The notes beneath the pieces were generated by a model. The model had not been told where the DNA came from, made no database searches, and saw only the letters and a program-made list of their open reading frames with translations. Below, one piece after another: positions 19,480 to 28,910 of a stretch of DNA of 64,000 bases. The stretch's first letter is position 1; each line of letters starts with the position of its first letter. The stretch comes from Pseudoramibacter porci (GTDB lineage Bacteria > Bacillota > Clostridia > Eubacteriales > Eubacteriaceae), in the NCBI RefSeq assembly GCF_009696145.1, contig NZ_VUMO01000007.1, positions 59,114-123,113 on the forward strand. Direction: 5' to 3'. Position numbers and translations under genes: made by a program.

Positions 19480-19767
19480 ATGAAGGCTTACGAAACAATC
19501 TTTGTTTTAAATCCGGATATGGAAAAAGAAGCGATGGACGCCATTATCAATAACGTGAAATCTGTTATTGAAACAGCTGGCGAAGTGAAAGGTGTCGACG
19601 AATGGGGTAAGCGCAAACTCGCTTACGAAATCGCGAACAAATATACCGAAGGGTATTACGTTCTGATTACATTCAAAGCTGAACCGTCAGTTCTCGATGA
19701 ATTGAACCATCGTTACTTAATTAACGACAATATCATCCGCGATATGATCGTTGCAATTGAAGACTAA
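19480..19767 (+). CDS. rpsF: Small ribosomal subunit protein bS6
   Basis: The protein has 95 residues and begins MKAYETIFVLNPDMEKEAMD, with the S6 core KRKLAYEIANKYTEGYYVLI. It pairs with S18 on the 30S platform. GAGGAGGTGAAACC precedes the start. First gene of rpsF-ssb-rpsR, probably under control of its own leader RNA. Confidence 0.97.
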   Translation: MKAYETIFVLNPDMEKEAMDAIINNVKSVIETAGEVKGVDEWGKRKLAYEIANKYTEGYYVLITFKAEPSVLDELNHRYLINDNIIRDMIVAIED

Positions 19768-19801
19768 TTATTTTTGATCAATTAGGAAAGGAAACGGAGC
19801 G

Positions 19802-20239
19802 ATGAATAAGGTTATTTTAGTTGGGCGTTTAGCACGGGATCCGGAACTGCGGACCACGACAAACGGCACGTCTGTATGTTCGTTTGCCATCGCAGTAGAT
19901 CGCCGTTTCAAACGGGACGGTCAGCCCACGGCTGATTTCTTTAACGTCACCGCGTGGGGCAAACAGGGCGAAGTCATTAGTCAATACCTGCGCAAGGGCC
20001 GCCAGATTGCCATCACCGGTCGTCTTCAGACTCGGAATTATACCGCGAACGACGGAACGAAGCGTTATGTGACGGATATTGTTCTCGAAGAATTCGACTT
20101 TATTGGCAGCCGCAGCGATGCCGGTGCGTCGATGAACAATAGCCAGCCCAACAACAATAACAGCGTGTCACTTGACGGCAATGACGATATCGATGAAGAT
20201 TTCCATCTGCTGGCAGATGACGACGACGTGCCTTTCTAA
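19802..20239 (+). CDS. ssb: Single-stranded DNA-binding protein
   Basis: The protein has 145 residues with an N-terminal OB fold (MNKVILVGRLARDPELRTT through about residue 105), a low-complexity N/S/D linker and the acidic tip DDDDVPF that binds partner proteins. It protects single-stranded DNA in replication and repair. It lies between the two ribosomal protein genes, the standard arrangement. Confidence 0.97.
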   Translation: MNKVILVGRLARDPELRTTTNGTSVCSFAIAVDRRFKRDGQPTADFFNVTAWGKQGEVISQYLRKGRQIAITGRLQTRNYTANDGTKRYVTDIVLEEFDFIGSRSDAGASMNNSQPNNNNSVSLDGNDDIDEDFHLLADDDDVPF

Positions 20240-20263
20240 GCTCCATCGATAAGGAGAAATATT

Positions 20264-20494
20264 ATGCCAAGACCATTCAGAAGAAGAAGAAAAGTTTGCG
20301 AGTTCTGCGAAAACGAAGATTTAAAGGTCGATTACAAAGACGTTGCCACTTTGAGAAAATACGTTTCTGAAAGAGGCAAAATCTTACCGAGACGTGCAAC
20401 TGGCGCTTGCGCAAAACATCAGCGCAAAATTACTCAGGCAGTTAACCGCGCTCGCAACCTCGCTTTATTGCCATATCAGTCAGACAACTTTTAA
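20264..20494 (+). CDS. rpsR: Small ribosomal subunit protein bS18
   Basis: The protein has 76 residues. The cysteines in [11 protein letters not shown] and [10 protein letters not shown] show the zinc-binding (C+) form of S18. The core [22 protein letters not shown] is typical. AAGGAG precedes the start and a strong terminator follows. S18 forms the complex with S6 that likely represses this operon. Confidence 0.97.
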   Translation: MPRPFRRRRKVCEFCENEDLKVDYKDVATLRKYVSERGKILPRRATGACAKHQRKITQAVNRARNLALLPYQSDNF

Positions 20495-20512
20495 TAAGCA
20501 TTTTAAGCTAAT

Positions 20513-20546
20513 AAAAAACAGAAGGAACGGATTCCTTCTGTTTTTT
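20513..20546. terminator. Bidirectional terminator after rpsR
   Basis: AAAAAACAGAAGGAA (20513-20527) and TTCCTTCTGTTTTTT (20532-20546) are perfect complements around a CGGA loop. The A and T runs on both sides let it end both rpsR and the convergent acylphosphatase gene. Confidence 0.9.
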
Positions 20547-20599
20547 ATTTTAACGCTTAATTTCACCATTTATTTAGTTCTGTTTTCTTAAGTATATTA

Positions 20600-20872
20600 C
20601 TAATATCTAACGTGGAATACCGTCTCATCTGGTTCAAGTGGCATTTGTTTTCGTTTAAGGGAAGCAACGCGAATCCATCGGGATTCAGTTTGGAGCTTTT
20701 GGATAAAAAAATCAATATTGCCGGGATCGCCCTGGACTTCCATTTCGACGTCGCCGTCGGAGCAGTTGCGGACCCACCCAGTCAGGTTGTAAAGATTGTC
20801 CAGGTGCGAGGCGGTGTAGCGAAAGCCGACCCCCTGCACGCGGCCGGATACGAGCATATGATAACGAATCAT
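20600..20872 (-). CDS. acyP: Acylphosphatase
   Basis: This small enzyme of 90 residues hydrolyses acyl phosphates. The catalytic arginine in the loop SGRVQGVGFRY and the catalytic asparagine in GWVRNCSDG are present, and it ends FHVRY. The frame is open six codons upstream to 20890, but CGGAGG five bases before ATG 20872 decides the start. It is one of the few genes against the replication direction here and stands alone. Confidence 0.93.
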   Translation of the reverse strand: MIRYHMLVSGRVQGVGFRYTASHLDNLYNLTGWVRNCSDGDVEMEVQGDPGNIDFFIQKLQTESRWIRVASLKRKQMPLEPDETVFHVRY

Positions 20873-20969
20873 GATGACCTCCGAATACAAGAATTCAAAA
20901 TCATTATGACCATTTTAACACAACTCCCGATTTTAATAAGCGGGAGTTAATGAAAAATAAAAAGGGCTG

Positions 20970-20978
20970 TGCTATAAT
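20970..20978 (+). promoter_or_regulatory. Extended -10 promoter for yybS-gdpP-rplI-dnaB
   Basis: TGCTATAAT (20970-20978) matches TGnTATAAT exactly; no good -35 is visible. It stands about 48 bases before the yybS start. Confidence 0.6.
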
Positions 20979-21025
20979 ATTTCATTACGAAAATTGACAA
21001 CAGTTTAATGGTAATAGAGGTTTTT

Positions 21026-21991
21026 ATGAAAACAAAATCAATTTGGGAACCCATCCTTTACGGCGCCATCGCCGGGATTGTTCCTTGTTTGTTTCAACGC
21101 ATCCCGATATTGATCTTTTTGTATTTGTTCATCCCGATTTTGTGGGTGGATTTGGGACGCCGGGAAGGATTCAAGAAAACAATTTGGCCGACGGTGATCG
21201 CACCGATTGTGATGATTGCGACGCGAAATCCCGTAATGATTTTTACCTGTACGCTTTATCTGGCGCTGGCTGGCATCGGTCTGTCCTGGATGTACGAGAA
21301 GGAGATGGGTGAAAAGCATCGGATGATTTTTGCGTACGCAGCCATTTTCTTCTCAATCATCGGCGGCATGGTGATCTATCAAGTCGTACATCACACGGCA
21401 TTCATCGCGGTGCTTGCCAAAGGCATTGAAGCCTATGCCAAAAATATAACAGCTGCGTATCAAAATACAGATATTTTCACAAAAAGTCAAATCGCGCAGG
21501 TCCAGGCCGCAGCCAATACCTTAACGGATCAGACGAAGCAGGCCCTGCCGTCGTTCTTTTTAATTCTGCCATTCTTTGCCGCGTGGATTTTGGTCATCGC
21601 CTGCGACAAAACCGTCAGCCGAACTCGGCCGGCCGCGCAGCCGCTGAAGCCGATCAGTCATTGGATGATGACAAAACCGCTGCGCAATTTTCTGTTGATC
21701 CTGTTGATCGTTTTGCTCATCGCACAATTTACGGTGGGGGCGGGCAATATTTACATCACAACGCTGAACAATCTCGTTGACCTGGGCTTTTCAATGATGG
21801 GCCTGTCGTTTTTATACTGGGTTTTCAATCGGCGGCTTCCAAAGGAAAGCATGGGCCGCAAAATCCTGATCTGCGTTGTGCTGCTGATCATTCCATCCAG
21901 TGCGATGTTCTTGTCATTGATCGGTATCGTGGATGTCTACACGAATATGCGTCTGATCATTGTACTCAGAGATAGCGGCAGGAGACGGTAG
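21026..21991 (+). CDS. DUF2232 membrane protein (YybS-like)
   Basis: This 321-residue integral membrane protein has about eight hydrophobic segments, including the N-terminal PILYGAIAGIVPCLF and C-terminal KILICVVLLIIPSSAMFLSLIGIVDV. Its place directly before gdpP and rplI is that of Bacillus yybS. The molecular role is unknown. ATG 21026 (MKTKSIWEP) is chosen because AGAGG stands five bases before it; the frame opens at 21008. gdpP starts three bases after its stop. Confidence 0.82.
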   Translation: MKTKSIWEPILYGAIAGIVPCLFQRIPILIFLYLFIPILWVDLGRREGFKKTIWPTVIAPIVMIATRNPVMIFTCTLYLALAGIGLSWMYEKEMGEKHRMIFAYAAIFFSIIGGMVIYQVVHHTAFIAVLAKGIEAYAKNITAAYQNTDIFTKSQIAQVQAAANTLTDQTKQALPSFFLILPFFAAWILVIACDKTVSRTRPAAQPLKPISHWMMTKPLRNFLLILLIVLLIAQFTVGAGNIYITTLNNLVDLGFSMMGLSFLYWVFNRRLPKESMGRKILICVVLLIIPSSAMFLSLIGIVDVYTNMRLIIVLRDSGRRR

Positions 21992-21993
21992 TC

Positions 21994-23964
21994 ATGAATA
22001 AAATATTTACATCCTATACTTTACTGGCGGTGATTGGTGTAGCCACAGGGCTTTACATTTGTCAGGATCATTTTATCCTTGGAGCGGTGATCATCGCCTT
22101 GACCTTCGCGGTTGTGATCGGTGCGCAGATCGTCGAACATCAAAAGATCAAAAAGGCCTTGTCGACCAAAAAAATGATCGAGCGCAAGGTTTCAAAAATC
22201 ACCCACGACCGCATGTACGAAATGCCCGTTGCTATTACGATCACATCGGAAGATGGCCGGGTGCTTATGACCAATCGAATGTTTGTGCGTCAATTCGGCA
22301 AACAGACCAGTAAAGCCGGCACGAATTTCATGGCAACCATCGGAATTGATCCGAAAAAAGTCAAAGGCGACGGAACATTTCACGAATTAAATTACGAAGA
22401 CCACTCCTACCTGATGAGCATTACGGAATTTTTCAGAGCGGACAAGCGCAAGTTGCTGTTTCATCTGTTTGATATCACTCAAATCAAAAACAGCGAAGCC
22501 CATTACCGCCACAGCCGGACGATTCTCGGGTATATTCAAATTGATAATTACGAGGATTTGAGTGAAAGCTTATCGCCTCAATGCCGAACGGAACTCTTTG
22601 CACAAATCGATGTCGTGCTGAATCGATGGGCGCAGAACAACGGTGCTGTCCTTCAGAAATTTGAAAACAGTCATTACTTGATGATTTTTTCGCACGACGA
22701 TCTCAAAAAGATGGAAACCGACCATTTCCGTGTGCTCGATGAAGTTCGCGAGCTCAGTAAAGAAGGCGGGGCGGTTTCGCTGTCCATCGGGATTGAAGAT
22801 TCCGAAGAGCATTCGGCGCTGCCCGAAGCCGAAGAAGGGTCCCGCGCCGCGCTGGACATCGCGCTGGCGCGTGGCGGCGACCAATGCGTCGTTCGGAAAG
22901 ACGACCACAATATTTACTACGGCGGTGAAACCGAAGCAAAGGAAAAACGTACGAAGGTCAAAGCCCGGGTCAAGGCTCAGGCGTTGCAGGAACAGATTGT
23001 CGAAGCGCGCAATGTGGTAATCATGGGCCACCAGATGCCGGATATGGACTGTGTCGGCTCGGCCATCGGGCTGATTGGCGCCTGCCGGGCGCTCAACCGC
23101 GAGGCGAAATTTGTCCTCCAGGAAATCAATGTCAGCATCCGCTCGCTGATGGATTATTTGAGTAAAGATGCCAATTATTCGGAGTGCTTCATTAAACCCC
23201 AGGAAGCGGAAGATTACATCGAAGAAGGCACGCTGTTAATCGTCGTCGATACACAGAACAAGAATTACGTCGAGATGCCGGAACTCGTGGATCAGGTCCG
23301 CAACAGCGTGCTCATCGACCATCACCGCCCATCGGGTACGGCGATTAAGGCCTCGGTGTTCTCTTACATTGAAGCCTACGCGTCGTCGGCCTGCGAGCTG
23401 GTCTGCGAACTGCTCCAGTATTTCAGCAAAAAAGATGTCATCGGGAAAACCGAAGCCAATGCGTTGATGGCGGGGATCTGCATGGATACTAAAATGTTCA
23501 TGTCTAAAACCGGCGTCCGCACTTTCGAGGCCGCTTCCTATTTGAAACGCAGGGGCGCGGACACGGTGATCGCAAAGACCCTGCTTCAAAACGATATCGA
23601 AACCTATGCAGCGCGTACCGAAGCGGTCACCAACGCAGAATTTTACGATAACGCCATCGCGATTTCACTCTACGAAAATCACAGCGATAACGGCAAGCTA
23701 ATTGCGGCACAAGCGGCAGATGAACTGCTCAATATCCGCGGTATTACAGCCTCCTTTATCTTACTGAAAAACGATGAAGGCATCTGCATCAGTGCACGTT
23801 CCATGGGAGAGGTGAACGTTCAACTGATTTTGGAAAAACTCGGCGGCGGCGGCCACCTGACGATGGCCGGCGCCCAGTTAAATGACTGCGACGATCTGCA
23901 GGAAGCCCGAAAAATGCTGATCGACGCCATAGAATCCTACAAAGAAGGGAAAACAGAATCATGA
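21994..23964 (+). CDS. gdpP: Cyclic-di-AMP phosphodiesterase GdpP
   Basis: This membrane-bound enzyme of 656 residues hydrolyses cyclic di-AMP to pApA. Order of parts: two transmembrane helices (about 8-45), a degenerate PAS region (about 75-165), a degenerate GGDEF domain (about 175-305), a DHH domain with H345, D350, D352, D419 and the D442-H-H motif, and a DHHA1 domain with GGGGH near the end. All metal ligands of the DHH site appear present. It overlaps rplI by four bases. Confidence 0.95.
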   Translation: MNKIFTSYTLLAVIGVATGLYICQDHFILGAVIIALTFAVVIGAQIVEHQKIKKALSTKKMIERKVSKITHDRMYEMPVAITITSEDGRVLMTNRMFVRQFGKQTSKAGTNFMATIGIDPKKVKGDGTFHELNYEDHSYLMSITEFFRADKRKLLFHLFDITQIKNSEAHYRHSRTILGYIQIDNYEDLSESLSPQCRTELFAQIDVVLNRWAQNNGAVLQKFENSHYLMIFSHDDLKKMETDHFRVLDEVRELSKEGGAVSLSIGIEDSEEHSALPEAEEGSRAALDIALARGGDQCVVRKDDHNIYYGGETEAKEKRTKVKARVKAQALQEQIVEARNVVIMGHQMPDMDCVGSAIGLIGACRALNREAKFVLQEINVSIRSLMDYLSKDANYSECFIKPQEAEDYIEEGTLLIVVDTQNKNYVEMPELVDQVRNSVLIDHHRPSGTAIKASVFSYIEAYASSACELVCELLQYFSKKDVIGKTEANALMAGICMDTKMFMSKTGVRTFEAASYLKRRGADTVIAKTLLQNDIETYAARTEAVTNAEFYDNAIAISLYENHSDNGKLIAAQAADELLNIRGITASFILLKNDEGICISARSMGEVNVQLILEKLGGGGHLTMAGAQLNDCDDLQEARKMLIDAIESYKEGKTES

Positions 23965-24407
23965 AAGTAGTATTATTAAAAGATGTAGCAAATGTTGGAA
24001 AAGAAGGCGAAGTCGTCAATGTTAAAAGCGGCTACGGCAACAATTTCTTAATTAAAAAAGGCTTAGCGGTCAAAGGGACGAAGGAAAATATTGAAAAGGC
24101 AAAAGCCCATCAGGCTGAATTGGCGAAACAGCGCGAAGAAGCGCGTCAGGCTGCGATCGATCTCGCGAAGAAGCTGGACGAATCACAGCTGGTAATCAAA
24201 GAACGGGCCGCCGATGACGGTGTGCTGTTCGGCTCGGTAACCAACAAAAATATTGCCGAACATCTGGAAGCTGATCTCGGACTCGTGGTCGACAAACGTA
24301 AAATCGATATGCCCGAAGCCATCCGGAACGTCGGCCACTTTACGGTTAAAATTAAAACGGCGCCGGGCGTGATCGGCAAATTGACGGTTATCGTCACTGA
24401 AAAATAA
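23961..24407 (+). CDS. rplI: Large ribosomal subunit protein bL9
   Basis: The protein has 148 residues and begins MKVVLLKDVANVGKEGEVVNVKSGYGNNFL-like (signature GYGNNFLIKKGLA), with the long central helix and C-terminal domain SVTNKNIAEHLE. Its ATG overlaps the gdpP stop by four bases. The gdpP-rplI-dnaB order is conserved in Firmicutes. Confidence 0.96.
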   Translation: MKVVLLKDVANVGKEGEVVNVKSGYGNNFLIKKGLAVKGTKENIEKAKAHQAELAKQREEARQAAIDLAKKLDESQLVIKERAADDGVLFGSVTNKNIAEHLEADLGLVVDKRKIDMPEAIRNVGHFTVKIKTAPGVIGKLTVIVTEK

Positions 24408-24421
24408 GAAATTCCAATGCG

Positions 24422-25798
24422 ATGCCTGCTGTAAAACCTAAAGAGCTGCCCCACAATTTGGAGGCAGAGGCCTCTGTTCTGGGCGGACTCATTGTCAATT
24501 CTGAACAATTGATGACGGCCGAGGAACATCTCCGGCCCGAAGATTTCTTTTCGGCTCGGAACCGGCTGATCTACGAGACCATGCTGAAGATGCGTGAAGA
24601 AGGCATTCCCATTGATTTGGTTACGCTGACCGAACGTTTGGCCAATCTGAACCTGATGGAAAAGATCGGCGGGCCGGTTTATCTGGCGGAACTTCAGAAT
24701 GCGACGCCGATGCTGGCCAACTTCGAGCATTACTGCACGATCGTCCAAGATCAGGCACTGATCCGCCGGCTCGTCGAAGCGTCGTCCAGCATCATCGACG
24801 ATTGCTACGGCGAATTTGACAACGTATCAGACGTCGTCGAAAAGGCTGAGGAGAAAATTTTTAAAGTTGCAGAAGGACAGATCACTGGTGACTTTGCAAG
24901 CGTTCGGGACGTCGTCAACGAGACGCTGGACCATATCGAAAAGGTCCGCGAGGCTGAAGGTGAGCTCACCGGACTGGCTACTGGATTTTCCGAACTGGAT
25001 TTCAAAACCTCTGGCCTTCAAAAATCAGATTTGATTTACGTCGCAGCGCGTCCATCAATGGGAAAGACCGCTTTTGCGTTGAACCTGGCGCAGCACGCGG
25101 CGATTCACGAAAACGCAACGGTTGCCATTTTCAGTCTGGAAATGTCCCGGACGCAGCTGCTCCAGCGTATGCTGTGTTCCGAAGGGCTCATCGACCTGTC
25201 TAAGGTTCGCAAGGGGACATTGAGCGACGAAGAATGGCAAATTCTCGGCGACGCCTCGGCACGGCTTTACGGGACAAATATTTGGATTGATGACACCGGC
25301 GGGCAGACCCTGGCCGATCTTCGGGCAAAGACCCGGCGAATGAAAGCCGAAAAGGGACTCGACTTGGTGGTCATTGACTATTTGCAGCTGATGAGCGGCC
25401 GGGGCCGTTCAGAAAACAGACAGAATGAAGTCTCGGAAATTTCCCGAGGATTAAAAGCGCTGGCCAGAGAGCTGGACTGTCCGATTATTTGCCTGTCGCA
25501 GCTGAGCCGTGCGCCGGACGGCCGTCCGGATCACCATCCGCTGCTTGCGGACTTGAGGGAATCCGGCTCTATCGAACAGGATGCCGATATCGTTCTTTTT
25601 TTGTACCGCGAATATTATTACGACAAGGAAAACGGCAATCCCTACATGGCAGAGCTGGATGTCGCCAAACAGCGTAACGGCCCGACAGGCCGGATCAATT
25701 TAACCTGGCGCCCAGAGTACACCCGCTTTATGGATTGGGCGGACGATAAGCAGTATCCGGATGCGCCTGCATCGGCGCCGGCGAACGTGCCCTTCTAG
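24422..25798 (+). CDS. dnaB: Replicative DNA helicase DnaB
   Basis: This is the hexameric fork helicase (dnaC in Bacillus naming), 458 residues. The N-terminal collar domain (PHNLEAEASVLGGLI) is followed by the RecA-like domain with Walker A AARPSMGKT (208-216), the LVVIDYLQLMSG Walker B and the DLRESGSIEQDADIV arginine-finger region. A nearby ATG at 24418 runs into a stop and is rejected. It lies 14 bases after rplI. Confidence 0.96.
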   Translation: MPAVKPKELPHNLEAEASVLGGLIVNSEQLMTAEEHLRPEDFFSARNRLIYETMLKMREEGIPIDLVTLTERLANLNLMEKIGGPVYLAELQNATPMLANFEHYCTIVQDQALIRRLVEASSSIIDDCYGEFDNVSDVVEKAEEKIFKVAEGQITGDFASVRDVVNETLDHIEKVREAEGELTGLATGFSELDFKTSGLQKSDLIYVAARPSMGKTAFALNLAQHAAIHENATVAIFSLEMSRTQLLQRMLCSEGLIDLSKVRKGTLSDEEWQILGDASARLYGTNIWIDDTGGQTLADLRAKTRRMKAEKGLDLVVIDYLQLMSGRGRSENRQNEVSEISRGLKALARELDCPIICLSQLSRAPDGRPDHHPLLADLRESGSIEQDADIVLFLYREYYYDKENGNPYMAELDVAKQRNGPTGRINLTWRPEYTRFMDWADDKQYPDAPASAPANVPF

Positions 25799-25834
25799 CG
25801 CCGTTAATTTTTTCGATTCAGATAAGGAGACCAC

Positions 25835-26683
25835 ATGCCACTGTCAATTGTCGGAACCCCGATCGGCAACCTTGAGGATTTTTCCGTTCGGGGCGTTAAA
25901 ACCCTCGAAGAAGCGGATTTGATCGCGGCGGAAGACACCCGCAACACGATCAAGCTCCTCAATCATTTTGATATTCACACGCCGATGACGGCGTACCATA
26001 AATTTAATGAGAACGCCGTGACGGACGAGCTCGTCGAAAAAATGAAAGCCGGCGCGCACGTCGCGCTGGTCTCTGACGCGGGCATGCCGGTGCTCTCAGA
26101 CCCGGGACGGATCTTGATCCGCGCCTGCCAGGACGCCGGGATTCCGGTTACGGCAGTTCCTGGCCCAACGGCTTCGGTGACCGCCGTCGCGCTTTCTGGC
26201 ATCAATTGCCAGCATTTCGTTTTTTACGGTTTCCTTGGCAAATCGAACCAGTCCATTCAAGAAGGGCTGGCCGCGATTGAAAAGTCGCCTTGGCCGGTTG
26301 TGATTTACGAGACACCTCACCGGCTGTTGAAAACATTGTCGAAGATGGCAGCACAATTTCCCGATCGGGAAATGAGTATTTCCCGGGAAATAACCAAGCG
26401 TTACGAACAGACGCGGCGGGATTCAGCCGCGGGGCAGCTCAATTATTTTACTGAGAATCCGCCGAAAGGGGAGTTTGTACTAGTCATCGATGGCACCGGC
26501 GAGGAAGCGGCAGCGAGCGACGCGGCATCCAGTCTGTCGGAAGGGCCGATTGCCGACCACATGGCTCATTATCTCAATCTGGGCATGGGGGAAAAAGACG
26601 CGATGAAGGCAGTCGCGAAGGACCGGGGCATCTCGAAGCGGGAGGTCTACAAAATGGTCAAAATCGACGGGGAAACCTCGTGA
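25835..26683 (+). CDS. rsmI: 16S rRNA (cytidine-1402-2'-O) methyltransferase RsmI
   Basis: This SAM-dependent methyltransferase of the tetrapyrrole-methylase fold has 282 residues. It opens with IVGTPIGNLEDFSVRG and shows AEDTRNT, VSDAGMPVLSDPG and GPTASVTAVALSG, plus a C-terminal helical extension of the usual type. AAGGAGACC precedes the start. The part coding for residues 174-186 contains two adjacent palindromes, one a perfect Noc site. Confidence 0.95.
   Translation: MPLSIVGTPIGNLEDFSVRGVKTLEEADLIAAEDTRNTIKLLNHFDIHTPMTAYHKFNENAVTDELVEKMKAGAHVALVSDAGMPVLSDPGRILIRACQDAGIPVTAVPGPTASVTAVALSGINCQHFVFYGFLGKSNQSIQEGLAAIEKSPWPVVIYETPHRLLKTLSKMAAQFPDREMSISREITKRYEQTRRDSAAGQLNYFTENPPKGEFVLVIDGTGEEAAASDAASSLSEGPIADHMAHYLNLGMGEKDAMKAVAKDRGISKREVYKMVKIDGETS
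26356..26373. other. 18-base palindrome inside rsmI
   Basis: ATTTCCCGATCGGGAAAT is a perfect inverted repeat. Its arms equal the half-site of the Noc-binding sequence but with four extra central bases. It lies three bases from the perfect Noc-like site. Confidence 0.6.
26377..26392. promoter_or_regulatory. Noc-binding site (NBS) palindrome
   Basis: TATTTCCCGGGAAATA contains the exact 14-base Noc consensus ATTTCCCGGGAAAT known from Bacillus subtilis. It lies within the coding part of rsmI, about 11.6 kb from the noc gene. Binding by the local Noc is inferred from its specificity residues. Confidence 0.75.
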
Positions 26684-26693
26684 CCCGGGGCTA

Positions 26694-26722
26694 TTGAACA
26701 TTTAAATGGGATAAATTATAAT
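26694..26722 (+). promoter_or_regulatory. metG promoter and short leader hairpin
   Basis: TTGAAC (26694-26699), 17 bases, TATAAT (26717-26722). In the short leader CAAAAGCG (26750-26757) and CGCTTTTG (26763-26770) form a hairpin just before the ribosome-binding site. There is no room for a T-box. Confidence 0.75.
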
Positions 26723-26789
26723 ATAACTCAGAGAAAAGATATCAGGAAACAAAAGCGGACCGCGCTTTTGATCAGAGAGGAATGATTTT

Positions 26790-28751
26790 ATGCCAGAATC
26801 AAAAAAAACCTTTTATGTGACAACGCCGATTTATTATCCGAGCGGCGATTTACACATCGGCCACACCTACACGACTGTCGCGGCAGATACGCTGACCCGG
26901 TTTAAAAAACAACAGGGTTATGACGCCTACATGCTGACCGGGACTGACGAACACGGCCAGAAAATCCAAAAGCTTGCGGAAGCAGCTGGGGTGACGCCGA
27001 AGGCTTACGTCGACAAGACCGTTGCGAAAATTAAAGACTTGTGGAAACTGATGAATATTAATTATTCCCAGTTCATCCGCACTACCGATGAAGAACACGT
27101 CAAGAGCGTTCAGAAAATTTTTAAACGTTTCTACGAACAGGGCGATATTTATAAGGGCACTTACGAAGGATGGTACTGTACGCCGTGCGAATCCTTCTGG
27201 ACGGAAACCCAGCTCGTCGACGGGAAATGTCCGGACTGCGGCCGCCCAGTCGAAAGAGCTCACGAAGAAGCCTATTTTTTCAAAATGAGCAAATACGCCG
27301 ATCGTCTGCTCCAATACATCGAAGATCATCCGGGCTTTATCCAGCCCGAATCCCGGAAGAATGAAATGATCAATAACTTCATCAAGCCGGGTCTGCAGGA
27401 TCTCTGTGTCAGTCGCACCTCCTTTAACTGGGGCATCCCGGTGGATTTCGATCCGGGCCATGTGGTTTACGTTTGGATCGACGCGCTGAGCAATTACATC
27501 ACGGCATTGGGCTACTTAAACGACAAACCGCAGCTGATGGACAAGTATTGGCCGGCCGATCTGCATCTGGTTGGGAAGGATATCATCCGATTCCACACAA
27601 TATACTGGCCGATCATGCTCATGGCGCTGGACTTGCCGCTGCCGAAGACGGTTTACGGCCATGGCTGGATTCTGCTCAAAGGCGGCAAAATGTCCAAATC
27701 CGTGGGGAACGTTGTCGATCCGGTGGAACTCGCGGAAAAATACGGGGTCGATCCGCTGCGCTATCACGTGCTCAAAGAAATGAAGTACGGTTCTGACGGG
27801 GTTTACAACGAAGATCTGCTGGTTGCCAACATCAATTCAGATTTGGCCAATGACTTAGGGAATCTTCTGTCCCGGACCATCGCCATGACTGTGAAATATT
27901 TCGGCGGGGTGATCCCAGCAACACAGCGGGCCGGCGATCACGACGACGAGCTGAAACAGACCGCGAAGGCGGCCATTGAAGCGTATGCGTCCTATATGGA
28001 TCAGCTGGACTTCAGCCGCGCCCTTCAGGCTATTTGGAAACTCATCGGCCGCGCCAATAAATATATTGACGAAACAGAACCGTGGGTTCTCGGCAAGGAT
28101 GACACTCAGAAGGACCGCCTCGCAGCCGTGCTTTATAATTTGACAGAAACCCTGCGCATCGTTTCGGTACTGATCGCGCCGGCGATTCCGGAAACAGCGG
28201 AAAAAATGAGCGGGATATTAAATCTCACACCGGATATTCAAACCTGGGACAGCATCCAGACCTTCGGACAGTATCCAGTGGGGACGGAAGTGAAAAAATG
28301 CGCGCCGCTCTATCCGAGAATTGATGTCAAGCAGTACCAGAAGGAACAGGCTGAAAAGGAGAAAGCGCAAAAAGCCAAAGCGCAGAAAGAAAAGAAAGCG
28401 AAGTCAAAAGCTGATCCGCAAACACCAGGGATCATTACGATCGATGACTTTGGCAAAGTCAAAATGCGGGTCGCGGAAGTTTTGTCCTGCGAAAAGCATC
28501 CAGATGCGGATAAACTCCTCGTGTTCCAGCTGGACTTTGGCGATGAAAAACGCCAGATCGTCTCCGGGATTGCCAAATGGTACAAGCCGGAAGAACTCGT
28601 CGGCAAGAAAATCATTGCCTGCACAAATTTGAAGCCCATTAAACTCAGAGGGGTCGACTCTAACGGGATGATTCTCTCCGCTGAAAAGGATGGGGCACTC
28701 CGCGTGTTGACAGTGGACGGCGATATGCCGGCCGGGTCAGACGTCGGATGA
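26790..28751 (+). CDS. metG: Methionyl-tRNA synthetase
   Basis: This class I synthetase charges tRNA with methionine; 653 residues. The HIGH motif is at 22-25, zinc ligands are C130, C133, C147 and C150, and KMSKS occurs in GGKMSKSVGN. After about residue 520 there is a very lysine-rich linker, then a C-terminal tRNA-binding OB domain (IDDFGKVKMRVAEVLSCEKHPDADKLL region) that usually mediates dimerisation. It has its own promoter and terminator. Confidence 0.96.
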   Translation: MPESKKTFYVTTPIYYPSGDLHIGHTYTTVAADTLTRFKKQQGYDAYMLTGTDEHGQKIQKLAEAAGVTPKAYVDKTVAKIKDLWKLMNINYSQFIRTTDEEHVKSVQKIFKRFYEQGDIYKGTYEGWYCTPCESFWTETQLVDGKCPDCGRPVERAHEEAYFFKMSKYADRLLQYIEDHPGFIQPESRKNEMINNFIKPGLQDLCVSRTSFNWGIPVDFDPGHVVYVWIDALSNYITALGYLNDKPQLMDKYWPADLHLVGKDIIRFHTIYWPIMLMALDLPLPKTVYGHGWILLKGGKMSKSVGNVVDPVELAEKYGVDPLRYHVLKEMKYGSDGVYNEDLLVANINSDLANDLGNLLSRTIAMTVKYFGGVIPATQRAGDHDDELKQTAKAAIEAYASYMDQLDFSRALQAIWKLIGRANKYIDETEPWVLGKDDTQKDRLAAVLYNLTETLRIVSVLIAPAIPETAEKMSGILNLTPDIQTWDSIQTFGQYPVGTEVKKCAPLYPRIDVKQYQKEQAEKEKAQKAKAQKEKKAKSKADPQTPGIITIDDFGKVKMRVAEVLSCEKHPDADKLLVFQLDFGDEKRQIVSGIAKWYKPEELVGKKIIACTNLKPIKLRGVDSNGMILSAEKDGALRVLTVDGDMPAGSDVG

Positions 28752-28774
28752 TTAATATAAATAGCGTATATATT

Positions 28775-28814
28775 AAAAAGAATCACAAAGAATTTCTTTG
28801 TGATTCTTTTTTTA
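28775..28814. terminator. Terminator after metG
   Basis: AAAAAGAATCACAAAG (28775-28790) and CTTTGTGATTCTTTTT (28796-28811) pair perfectly around AATTT, with further T. The structure could work in both directions; no minus-strand gene is nearby. Confidence 0.9.
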
Positions 28815-28910
28815 CTTGAAATTATACGTTCGTATCGCCGATGTGGTCATGTCCTTGATTAAGTTTTTTCAGTATAAACAATGAAAATTTTCAGGAAAAT
28901 GAGAAAAAAG

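Noticed and set aside
26700..26789. Possible T-box or SAM riboswitch before metG
   Set aside because: The leader is only about 60 bases and shows one short hairpin and no T-box sequence. The same holds for trpS.
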